Shown piece by piece: positions 1 through 7,523 of a DNA stretch of 15,909 nucleotides. The notes beneath the pieces are model-generated. The model searched no databases. It was not told where the DNA came from and saw nothing but the letters and a program-made list of their open reading frames with translations. Source of the stretch: Bacteroidetes bacterium UBA6063 (lineage in GTDB: Bacteria > Bacteroidota > Bacteroidia > NS11-12g > UBA9320); assembly GCA_002428905.1 (NCBI GenBank), contig DIYD01000110.1, positions 1 to 15,909 on the forward strand. The letters are read 5' to 3'. Position 1 is the stretch's first letter; the number at the start of each line of letters is the position of its first letter. A program made the position numbers and the translations under genes.

Positions 1-2078
1 ACGTTTTTACCGCTCGAATATGGCGAGCCTTTAAACGTTTTGGTAAACTCAACCGCATTCTGGTAAAGGAAAAGCCTAAATCTGCTCTTATTGTATGCGG
101 ACACGGCTGGAGCTTTATTGAAAAAGGTATCACCCTACTGTATTGCCGTTTCTTTGGCATACAATCGGTGCTTTATCCCAATTCAGGGTTGATTCTTCGA
201 AATCTTGAGAAACCTGCATTCAGAAGCTTTACCCGTTTTGTATTCAATCGGTCCAAATACGTCATTTGTCAGGGAGAATACTGGAAGAACACTTTCCTCC
301 CATTGGTTCGAGATTCGAACAAGTTAAAAGTGCTCAAAAATTGGATTCAGGAAGAAGTTATTGCAAAACCACTATCTCCTTATGTGAACAAACAGGAGAA
401 CCACATCCCCTTGGTGTATCTTGGATGGCTTGAGTCGTATAAGGGACTCCAGGAGCTTTTACACGCCGTTAAAACCATTGCCGATAAGGATATCGATATA
501 ACCCTGGACATATGGGGGGTCGGAAGCTACGAAGATGAGCTAAAACAAGAATGCCTGCTATTGGGATTGGAAAACCAGATTCGATTCAAAGGTTGGGCAA
601 GCAATAAGGACAAACAGGCGATATTCGACAGTCAGTCGATACTAGTATTACCATCGCATTACGAAGGTTTACCAAATGTGGTAATTGAAGGCATGGCGCA
701 TGGTTTACCCGTCATTACATCAAACATTACCACCTTGCCGGAAATCATCAGTCACATGGAAAATGGCCTGTTATTTCCATCTCGTGATGCTACTGCCCTT
801 GCAAATGCAATAGAAACACTCGGTCTCAATAATGCCTTACAGGAAAAAGTACGCGCAAAAGCCAAAGCTTCGTTAGAAGACTTCAAACTGCATGATGCGG
901 CTAAAACGTTATCGCAATGGGTGGTTACGAAAGATGGTAACCTTAAAGACCAACGATCGAAGGTGCTTCTGCTTACCGATTGGTTTCCTCCAGCATATAG
1001 AGCAGGTGGGCCCATTCGATCGTGTGACAACCTGGTCAAAACGCTTGGTAACGAATTGGATTTCAACGTAATCACCTCGGCATATGATCTAAGCCGTGTA
1101 AAACTAAATGTTGCTGAAAATGAGAAGGTTAACTACCATTCGGCTTCGGTATATTACGCAGGAAGCACATTCGACTATGTCCGTAAAACCTGGTCGGCAA
1201 TGAGAAATTGGAAACCCGCAAGGATTCACCTCAACGGTGTATTCTCCTTAAAGGCCTCCATACTTCCTTTAGTCATTGCCAAAATCACTGGTAATAGCGA
1301 TAAGGTTGTCATGAGTCTTCGTGGGATGTTAATCCCATCTGCTTTTCATATGAAATCAGGAAAGAAGAGGACTTATCTAAAGGTGGGGCGTCTCCTTGGA
1401 TTGTTTAAACACATTACGCTGCATTCAACCAATCAGGAAGAATACGCGTCAAGTAAGGCTTATCTCAACACAAAAAGCCATGTGATCGCACCAAACCTAC
1501 CAAGTATAAACCCATCGCCTAGTGTACCAATCACTAAAATCCCAGGAGAGCTGACGATTCTCATTATTGGTCGGGTGCATGAAATTAAGAACATTCATCT
1601 TTTGCCGCATTTCCTGCAAAAGGTAAAAGGTAAGACCCACACGGTACTGTTTGGTCACCTGGAAGATAGAAGATATCTGGAAGAGATTAAACAAGCGTTT
1701 GCGAATCTGGGCAGCCATAAATTTGATTACCAGGGTGAGGTTCCGGCAGCGGAAATTGGAGAAAAAATTGAATCAAATCATATACTGTTCCTGCCTTCCC
1801 AGAGCGAAAACTATGGCCATGCCATAGTTGAATCTTTAATCCACTACCGACCAGTGGTGATTAGTAACACCACACCGTGGAAAAAGCTTGAAGAATTTCA
1901 GGCTGGATATAGTATAGATTTAAAAGAAGAGCAGAACTTTGTGAACGCTTTACAATTCATGGTGGATTGCGATCAGGAAGAATACGACCGATGGCAGCAA
2001 GGCACCAAAAAATATGTAGATGAAATGGTACATGACAAAACGGCCATTAAGAAATATTTAGAAATATATCAGAGATAG
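1..2078 (+). CDS. Tandem two-module GT4 family glycosyltransferase (5' end cut off)
   Basis: The reading frame is open from the first complete codon at base 3 to the TAG at 2076-2078, so the gene starts upstream of the window; the GTG at 168 is internal to the first module. Two complete-looking GT-B catalytic halves lie in one frame. Module 1 runs to about base 920 and has the GT4 motif EGLPNVVIE (E-x7-E, about 663-689) followed by GMAHGLPVI. After a short polar linker, a second GT4 N-terminus begins near base 960 (KVLLLTDWFPPAYRAGGP), with its own E-x7-E motif ENYGHAIVE (about 1806-1832). GT4 enzymes are retaining, usually nucleotide-sugar-dependent transferases; these probably add two sugars to a lipid-linked glycan on the inner face of the cytoplasmic membrane. 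Sugar specificity cannot be read. There are no membrane segments. Related modules are usually separate proteins, so the fusion is notable; I see no frameshift, and the junction is continuous. Confidence 0.9.
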   Translation, partial: VFTARIWRAFKRFGKLNRILVKEKPKSALIVCGHGWSFIEKGITLLYCRFFGIQSVLYPNSGLILRNLEKPAFRSFTRFVFNRSKYVICQGEYWKNTFLPLVRDSNKLKVLKNWIQEEVIAKPLSPYVNKQENHIPLVYLGWLESYKGLQELLHAVKTIADKDIDITLDIWGVGSYEDELKQECLLLGLENQIRFKGWASNKDKQAIFDSQSILVLPSHYEGLPNVVIEGMAHGLPVITSNITTLPEIISHMENGLLFPSRDATALANAIETLGLNNALQEKVRAKAKASLEDFKLHDAAKTLSQWVVTKDGNLKDQRSKVLLLTDWFPPAYRAGGPIRSCDNLVKTLGNELDFNVITSAYDLSRVKLNVAENEKVNYHSASVYYAGSTFDYVRKTWSAMRNWKPARIHLNGVFSLKASILPLVIAKITGNSDKVVMSLRGMLIPSAFHMKSGKKRTYLKVGRLLGLFKHITLHSTNQEEYASSKAYLNTKSHVIAPNLPSINPSPSVPITKIPGELTILIIGRVHEIKNIHLLPHFLQKVKGKTHTVLFGHLEDRRYLEEIKQAFANLGSHKFDYQGEVPAAEIGEKIESNHILFLPSQSENYGHAIVESLIHYRPVVISNTTPWKKLEEFQAGYSIDLKEEQNFVNALQFMVDCDQEEYDRWQQGTKKYVDEMVHDKTAIKKYLEIYQR

Positions 2079-2089
2079 AAATAACACCT

Positions 2090-3829
2090 ATGTCAATTAC
2101 TTATACACTTGGAATTAATGCTTATCATGGTGATTCCTCCGCTTGTATTTACAGAAATGATGAATTAATCGCTGCAACGGAAGAAGAGCGGATTCTCCGC
2201 ATCAAACATTGGGCAGGGTTACCAATCGAAGCCATCAAGTTTTGCCTGGACGAAGCTGGCATTAGTTTAAAGGAAGTAGATACTATCACGGTATCGAGAG
2301 ATCCGAAAGCCAAGCTTGGGAAAAAAATCGTACAAACGCTAAAGAAAGGTATTTCTCTTAAGGCGGTAAAGGACCGGGGAGCAAACTCTCTAAAAATCAC
2401 AAAAATTAAGTCGGATATTGCAGAGGCACTGGGAGTAGACGGAGATGACATCAAGGCTAAAGTGTATTTTGCCGAACATCACAGAAGCCATATGGCCTCG
2501 GCGTTTTTCGTTTCACCATTTGAAGAATCGGCCATCTTGTCTATCGACGGTATGGGTGATTTTTCCTCTACGATGCGTGGTACTGGAAATGCGAACTCCA
2601 TGGATATTATCGACAGTGTTTCCTATCCACACTCTATAGGCATATTCTATACAGCATTTACGCAATACTTGGGATTCCCGCATTATGGTGACGAGTATAA
2701 GGTTATGGGGCTTTCACCTTACGGAAATGCCACCATGGTAGACGAGCTTAAGGACGTTGTAAAACTACTCGATAACGGACTGTTTGAGCTCAACGAGAAC
2801 TATTTTAAGCACTTTAAAGAAGGGGTTGCCATGGATTGGGAAGGTGGATCTCCTTCCATTGAATCCATCTTTACAGATGCATTGGTTGAGAAATTCGGAC
2901 CAGCCCGAAAAAAAGGCGACGAGCTTACGCAATATCATAAAGACCTGGCAGCAAGTGTTCAACGGTATACCGAACAAATCATTTTCCATTTAGCGGAGGA
3001 TTTGTACAAACGCACCGGTCTTAAGAATCTTTGTATTACCGGTGGAGTGGCACAAAACTCCGTTGCGAATGGCAAGTTATTGGCCAACACCTCGTTTGAG
3101 AAATTATTCGTTCCACCAGCGGGACATGATGCAGGTACTTCAGTAGGATCTGCGCTATACTACTTGCATCAGGAACAAGGTTTACCTCGTGCGGAATTCA
3201 AACATCAGCCGTATACCGGAGCACAATTCAGCAATGAAGAAATAGGAAGCTTTTTACGTGATAAAAAAGGCAATATCAACCTTGTTGAAGACGATAACGA
3301 CCTAATTAAACAGGTAGCGCAATTGCTACATGAAGGAAACGTGATTGGTTGGTTCCAGGGTAGAGCCGAGTTTGGCCCACGAGCTTTGGGCAACCGGAGT
3401 ATAATTGTCGACCCTAGTCGTTCTGATGCAAAGGATTTGTTAAATAGTAAGATCAAGCGTCGCGAGAGTTTCCGGCCTTTTGCTCCATCGATCTTAAAAG
3501 AAGCTACGCCAGACTATTTTGAGGTAGTGGATGACGTTCCATTCATGGAAAAGGTGTACAAAATTCGCAAAGAGAAACACGAAGTTATTCCGGCCGTTAC
3601 GCACGTAGACGGTACCGGGAGATTGCAAACTGTGGAAGAAAAAGACAACCCAAGGTACTACAACCTAATTAAAACGTTCAGTTCGTTAAGTGGAATCCCT
3701 ATATTATTGAACACTTCATTTAATGAGAACGAGCCGATTGTGAACACACCTGCACACGCATACGACTGTTTTGCACGTACGGAAATGGACGTATTGGTTC
3801 TCGGTAACTATATCATAAAAAGAGCTTGA
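2090..3829 (+). CDS. Carbamoyltransferase, NodU/CmcH/TobZ family
   Basis: This 579-residue protein matches the usual length of carbamoyltransferases that use carbamoyl phosphate and ATP to carbamoylate a hydroxyl group, often on a sugar. The N-terminal Kae1-like part begins LGINAYHGDSSACI (residues 7-20) and carries the metal-binding HHRSH motif (130-134) and the phosphate-loop-like SIDGMGDFSS (151-160). The middle has TGGVAQNSVANGKL (317-330) and PPAGHDAGTS (342-351). The C-terminal YrdC-like part has GRAEFGPRALGNRS (424-437), RRESFRPFAPS (457-467) and LLNTSFNENEPIV (539-551). All signature blocks are intact, so it should be active. It starts with ATG 11 bases after the preceding glycosyltransferase, and its TGA overlaps the TTG start of the next gene. 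Its position inside a polysaccharide cluster suggests that a sugar of the surface glycan is O-carbamoylated; the acceptor is inferred only. Confidence 0.95.
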   Translation: MSITYTLGINAYHGDSSACIYRNDELIAATEEERILRIKHWAGLPIEAIKFCLDEAGISLKEVDTITVSRDPKAKLGKKIVQTLKKGISLKAVKDRGANSLKITKIKSDIAEALGVDGDDIKAKVYFAEHHRSHMASAFFVSPFEESAILSIDGMGDFSSTMRGTGNANSMDIIDSVSYPHSIGIFYTAFTQYLGFPHYGDEYKVMGLSPYGNATMVDELKDVVKLLDNGLFELNENYFKHFKEGVAMDWEGGSPSIESIFTDALVEKFGPARKKGDELTQYHKDLAASVQRYTEQIIFHLAEDLYKRTGLKNLCITGGVAQNSVANGKLLANTSFEKLFVPPAGHDAGTSVGSALYYLHQEQGLPRAEFKHQPYTGAQFSNEEIGSFLRDKKGNINLVEDDNDLIKQVAQLLHEGNVIGWFQGRAEFGPRALGNRSIIVDPSRSDAKDLLNSKIKRRESFRPFAPSILKEATPDYFEVVDDVPFMEKVYKIRKEKHEVIPAVTHVDGTGRLQTVEEKDNPRYYNLIKTFSSLSGIPILLNTSFNENEPIVNTPAHAYDCFARTEMDVLVLGNYIIKRA

Positions 3830-4572
3830 AAATCTCTGTAGTCACATCGTGTTTCAACAGTAGTAAACACGTGAGACAAACACTGCAAAGTGTTGCTAAT
3901 CAGACCTATACTGATGTGGAACACGTATTGATTGATGGAGGATCTACAGACAATACTGTTGACATAATTCGTCAATTCCCGCATGTAACCAATTGGGTGA
4001 CTGAACCCGACAAAGGCATTTACGACGGATTAAACAAGGGCGTAAAACGGGCTACAGGTGATGTCATTGGTTTTGTGCATTCCGACGACTACTTGCGGTC
4101 AGACGATGTACTTGAACAGATTGCAGATTTTTTTATCGCTAACCCGAACGTATCCGCGATTTACGGCGATATCGTCTTTGTCAATGAGCAGGAAGATGTG
4201 ATTCGATATTACAGCTCGAAAAACTGGAGTTTTAAGAAAATGTCGGTAGGTAAAATGCCGGCCCACCCGTCGTTCTACGCGCGTAAAGAAGTGTATGACC
4301 GTTACCAGTTCAATTTAGACTATAGAATTGCAGCCGACTTCGACCACATTTTACGTGTTGCTCAAGACGAAGAGTTTACCCTGACTTATCTTCCACTGGT
4401 GACAACCGCCATGCGACTAGGTGGCGCCAGTACCGACGGAATTAAGTCTAACCTTAGAATTAACAAAGAAATACTTGCCATTTGCAAAGCAAACGGTGTG
4501 AAGAGTAACTACCTGAAGATCTACTCCAAATATCCTTCGCGAGTATTTGAATTCATTCGAAAACGTGGCTAA
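3826..4572 (+). CDS. GT2 family glycosyltransferase
   Basis: This 248-residue protein has a GT-A fold of family 2, inverting nucleotide-sugar transferases. The N-terminus MKISVVTSCFNSSKHVRQTL is typical, followed by QTYTDVEHVLIDGGSTDNT (26-44), the E-PDKGIYDGLNKGVKRATGD block (60-79) and the metal-binding SDD at 86-88 (the DXD equivalent). AHPSFYARKEVY (146-157) and RIAADFDHILR (167-177) resemble WcaA-type enzymes that act in colanic-acid and O-antigen synthesis. There is no membrane segment. The start is TTG at 3826, overlapping the previous stop as TTGA; it is preferred because it gives exactly the family's usual first residues and no nearby ATG does. It probably acts in the cytoplasm on the lipid-linked glycan. 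The sugar transferred is unknown. Confidence 0.93.
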   Translation: MKISVVTSCFNSSKHVRQTLQSVANQTYTDVEHVLIDGGSTDNTVDIIRQFPHVTNWVTEPDKGIYDGLNKGVKRATGDVIGFVHSDDYLRSDDVLEQIADFFIANPNVSAIYGDIVFVNEQEDVIRYYSSKNWSFKKMSVGKMPAHPSFYARKEVYDRYQFNLDYRIAADFDHILRVAQDEEFTLTYLPLVTTAMRLGGASTDGIKSNLRINKEILAICKANGVKSNYLKIYSKYPSRVFEFIRKRG

Positions 4573-5470
4573 AAAGATTCTTCTTACGGGCGCATCGGGT
4601 TTTGTTGGCCAACATTTGATTCAGGAATTGTCTCATTATGAATTGCATGCAATATCCACCAGCAAACATCCAATAAATAGCATTACAAGGCAATATACAT
4701 GGGCTCAACTCGATCAAATTGAAGGTAACTATGACGCCGTTATTCACATGGCAGGTCTTGCCCACGACACGTCAAATCAAGCTGAAGAGCAAAAATACTT
4801 TGAGGTCAACCAGGGACTTACACAGAAACTTATTGATCGTGCAGGAGCATGGAACATCACCACCTTCATCTATCTAAGTAGCGTAAAAGCCGCTGTCGAT
4901 TCTACGAGTGATTCCAGATTAACGGAAACCTTGGACCTTACCCCAGGCGAAATCTATGGCCGTTCAAAAAGAGCTGCGGAAGAAGTAATTCTCTCCGATC
5001 GGCAGTCTTTTCAAAAAGTGATTTTACGTCCGGTTATGATTTATGGTAAAGGACAGAAAGGCAATCTGGTTACTTTAGAAAAAATCATTCGTAAAGGATT
5101 ACCGCTCCCGATTAGGAACTGGAAGAATAAGCGTTCGGTATTGTTTATTGGAAATCTCACCTACTGTATTCGATCAATAGTCGAGAAACAAGTTGAAAAC
5201 GGCGTGTATTACGTTGCCGACGATGACGCATCAAGTACGGCTGATTTGATTAATCATATTGGTCACGGTATTAATATTAAGCCACGGTATATCCCATTTC
5301 CAAATGCAATTATTCAGTTCGGAAAAGGCATTTTACCCTCCCGTTTCAAAAAAACAGCGGACAAAGTACTTGGTAACCTGCAGGTAGATAATTCGAAGTT
5401 AAGAAATGCACTGGCATTGGAAGCTATGCCGTTTACAACGGAAGAGGGGTTTAAACTCGTTTACAACTAA
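4565..5470 (+). CDS. NAD-dependent epimerase/dehydratase, WbpV-like 4-ketoreductase
   Basis: This is an extended short-chain dehydrogenase/reductase acting on nucleotide sugars. With the GTG start the protein begins VAKKILLTGASGFVG, giving the Rossmann GxxGxxG immediately as the family expects; the length is 301 residues. A TTG at 4547 would add six residues (MNSFEN) and a longer overlap, and is less likely. The conserved IHMAGLAHD follows. The catalytic set is visible: the Ser of YLSSVKA and YGRSK (Y-x3-K), at about residues 131-135 from the GTG start. RPVMIYGKGQKGN and the C-terminal half resemble WbpV and related 4-keto-sugar reductases. WbpV-type enzymes make the final reduction to UDP-QuiNAc or UDP-FucNAc, and they typically sit beside the transferase that loads that sugar, as here. 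The GTG overlaps the previous stop by 8 bases (GTGGCTAA). The exact product sugar is an inference from context. Confidence 0.88.
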   Translation: MAKKILLTGASGFVGQHLIQELSHYELHAISTSKHPINSITRQYTWAQLDQIEGNYDAVIHMAGLAHDTSNQAEEQKYFEVNQGLTQKLIDRAGAWNITTFIYLSSVKAAVDSTSDSRLTETLDLTPGEIYGRSKRAAEEVILSDRQSFQKVILRPVMIYGKGQKGNLVTLEKIIRKGLPLPIRNWKNKRSVLFIGNLTYCIRSIVEKQVENGVYYVADDDASSTADLINHIGHGINIKPRYIPFPNAIIQFGKGILPSRFKKTADKVLGNLQVDNSKLRNALALEAMPFTTEEGFKLVYN

Positions 5471-5472
5471 CC

Positions 5473-6507
5473 ATGAATACCGAACAGGCATATTCCATAG
5501 ACAACCTTATTATCTTATTGATAACCAGCATCTTGAGCTGCACAGCCTACTATTTCTGGGCTAAAAAGAAACAAATAGTGGATAATCCAAATGAACGGAG
5601 TTCGCATACCCATACACCGGTTAGAGGCATGGGTGTTGCCCTATTGCCTCCCTTGTTGGTTGTTGCTATTTTCTTCCAGGTATGGCACATGGGAACGTTC
5701 ATATTTGGTCTTATACTAGCCATGTTGGTAGGTTATCTCGACGACCGTCTGGACCTCAGGGTTTATATCCGTCTCCCACTCTATTTTATTGCCTTAATGG
5801 CCACAGTTTACGTTAGTCCGTATAATGATGCGCTGGAAAGTATTAACCCGTTTTGGATTGTTTGGTGTTGTGTTATGGTCTTCGGTTTAGGCTTGATGAA
5901 TGCCTATAACTTTATGGACGGAATAAATGGAATTACAGGTATTTACTCCATTGTTTTTCTGGGGTCATCACTCTATATAACTCGAAACTACCAGTCCTAT
6001 ATAGACGCTGGAGACCCTGTTACTGCTCTGATATTAGCTGTACTGGTATATCTTCTCGTATTCGGTTTTTTCAATTACAGACATAAGGCGTTGGCTTTTC
6101 TAGGTGATTCTGGCAGTGTATTACTTGGTCTGTTTGTAACGGCTATCCTGTTCAGGCTATTTGACACTACTGGTGGTTTCAACCCCATTTTGTTGCTGGC
6201 TGTTTATGGTGTAGATAGTATCTTAACCATCATCCTGCGTATAGCGCGAAAAGAGAATATATTTAAAGCGCACCGTTCGCATCTATATCAAGACTTAGTT
6301 CATGTGAAAGGATGGAGCCATCTCAAAGTCTCCCTAATATATGGTGGAGTTCAGCTGATCATAAACTATTTGTGTTTTGCAGAACGCCATTTCGTTGCAA
6401 CAAAACCTCAAATGATTATAGGGGTAATCGCATTATTGATTTGCATTTATCTTTGGGCCAAATATCGGATGAACCAGCTCAACATTAGACGAGTACCGAA
6501 TGACTAA
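5473..6507 (+). CDS. Undecaprenyl-phosphate sugar-phosphate transferase, WecA/WbpL-like (MraY family)
   Basis: This is a polytopic inner-membrane protein of 344 residues with about ten hydrophobic segments. It starts with ATG two bases after the epimerase stop. It belongs to the PNPT (MraY/WecA) superfamily, which transfers a sugar 1-phosphate from a UDP-sugar to undecaprenyl phosphate and so begins O-antigen or exopolysaccharide synthesis. The visible motifs are DNPNERSSHTHTPVRGMGVA (37-56), typical of the WbpL branch; the Mg-binding DD at 90-91 in YLDDRLDL; NFMDGINGITG (146-156); FLGDSGS (209-215); and the cytoplasmic HRSHLYQ (267-273). All are intact. The pairing with the WbpV-like gene just upstream suggests that the primer is a QuiNAc/FucNAc-type sugar rather than GlcNAc, but that is inference. 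This is the likely priming enzyme of the whole cluster. Confidence 0.95.
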   Translation: MNTEQAYSIDNLIILLITSILSCTAYYFWAKKKQIVDNPNERSSHTHTPVRGMGVALLPPLLVVAIFFQVWHMGTFIFGLILAMLVGYLDDRLDLRVYIRLPLYFIALMATVYVSPYNDALESINPFWIVWCCVMVFGLGLMNAYNFMDGINGITGIYSIVFLGSSLYITRNYQSYIDAGDPVTALILAVLVYLLVFGFFNYRHKALAFLGDSGSVLLGLFVTAILFRLFDTTGGFNPILLLAVYGVDSILTIILRIARKENIFKAHRSHLYQDLVHVKGWSHLKVSLIYGGVQLIINYLCFAERHFVATKPQMIIGVIALLICIYLWAKYRMNQLNIRRVPND

Positions 6508-7513
6508 AATAAGATTTGCCATATGCGGATTTGGACACATTGGTCGTAGACATGCAACCATTGTGGAAGGTTATCCAGGAACGGAAGTCGTAGCAATTAT
6601 TGACCCAAATACAGCCGTTCAGAGTCACGAATTATATCCTACCGGAATTCCTTATTTTGAACGTCTTGAGGACTTCCATGCGTCTGATATTGAGGTAGAT
6701 GTAGTTACAGTTGCAACACCCAACAGCTTGCATGTTCCGCTTGCAATTCAGGCTTTGGATAATGGAAGTCATGTTATCATTGAAAAGCCAATGGGCATAA
6801 GCAGCATCGAATGTGAATCGGTATTATTCAAGGCTCTAAATGTTCACAAACATGTGTTTGTCGTTAAGCAAAACCGGTACAGCCCGCCGAGTCAATGGCT
6901 AAAGAAAATTGTAGACGAAAAAATCATTGGTGATGTATACATGGTTCAGGTAAATTGTTACTGGAACCGAGATGATCGTTACTATGAAAAAGGGGGTTGG
7001 AAAGGAACAATGAAATACGACGGTGGCGTTCTATACACGCAGTTCAGTCATTTCGTTGACATCATGTTCTGGGTATTTGGTGACATCACCGATATTAAAA
7101 CCAACGTGCATAATTTCAATCATACAGAAAACACGGAATTCAGCGATAGTGGAAATTCCGTATTCAAGTTTGTCAACGGAGGCATGGGTTCTATCAATTT
7201 CTCGACCAGTGTTTGGAACACCAATATGGAAAGCTCGATCACAGTTGTGGGTTCAAAAGGAAGCGTTAAGGTGGGCGGACAATACATGAATAAAATTGAA
7301 TATTGCCACATTGAAAATTATGAAATGCCTACCCTACCTCCTACTAATCCTCCGAATGACTATGGGCCGTTCAAGGGATCTGCCGCAAATCATCACTACG
7401 TAATTGAGAATGTGGTAAACACCATAAATGGTGCAGATACAATTACAGCAAATGCCTTGGAAGGGTTAAAAGTGGTCGATATGATTGAACGGATTTATAA
7501 AGCTGCCGAGTAA
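6500..7513 (+). CDS. Gfo/Idh/MocA family oxidoreductase, WlbA/WbpB-like
   Basis: This 337-residue NAD(P)-dependent oxidoreductase has an N-terminal Rossmann fold (FAICGFGHIGRRH, glycines 10, 12 and 15; acidic D35 in AIIDPN) and the family's EKP motif (95-97). The C-terminal sheet domain carries VVKQNRYSPPSQWLKK (121-136), GGWKGT (165-170) and DGGVLYTQFSHFVD (174-187), where D174, H184 and D187 are the likely active-site positions. These blocks resemble WlbA/WbpB, which oxidises the C3 hydroxyl of UDP-N-acetylglucosaminuronate on the way to diacetamido-uronic sugars. The aminotransferase and acetyltransferase partners of that pathway are not in the window, so they would have to lie upstream, or the substrate differs. 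The ATG overlaps the previous stop by 8 bases (ATGACTAA), which suggests translational coupling. The family call is firm; the substrate is tentative. Confidence 0.88.
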   Translation: MTKIRFAICGFGHIGRRHATIVEGYPGTEVVAIIDPNTAVQSHELYPTGIPYFERLEDFHASDIEVDVVTVATPNSLHVPLAIQALDNGSHVIIEKPMGISSIECESVLFKALNVHKHVFVVKQNRYSPPSQWLKKIVDEKIIGDVYMVQVNCYWNRDDRYYEKGGWKGTMKYDGGVLYTQFSHFVDIMFWVFGDITDIKTNVHNFNHTENTEFSDSGNSVFKFVNGGMGSINFSTSVWNTNMESSITVVGSKGSVKVGGQYMNKIEYCHIENYEMPTLPPTNPPNDYGPFKGSAANHHYVIENVVNTINGADTITANALEGLKVVDMIERIYKAAE

Positions 7514-7523
7514 AAACTAATGC

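Noticed and set aside
4547..4564. Earlier TTG start for the epimerase gene
   Set aside because: It adds six non-conserved residues and lengthens the overlap to 26 bases. The GTG at 4565 gives the usual short N-terminus before the GxxGxxG motif.
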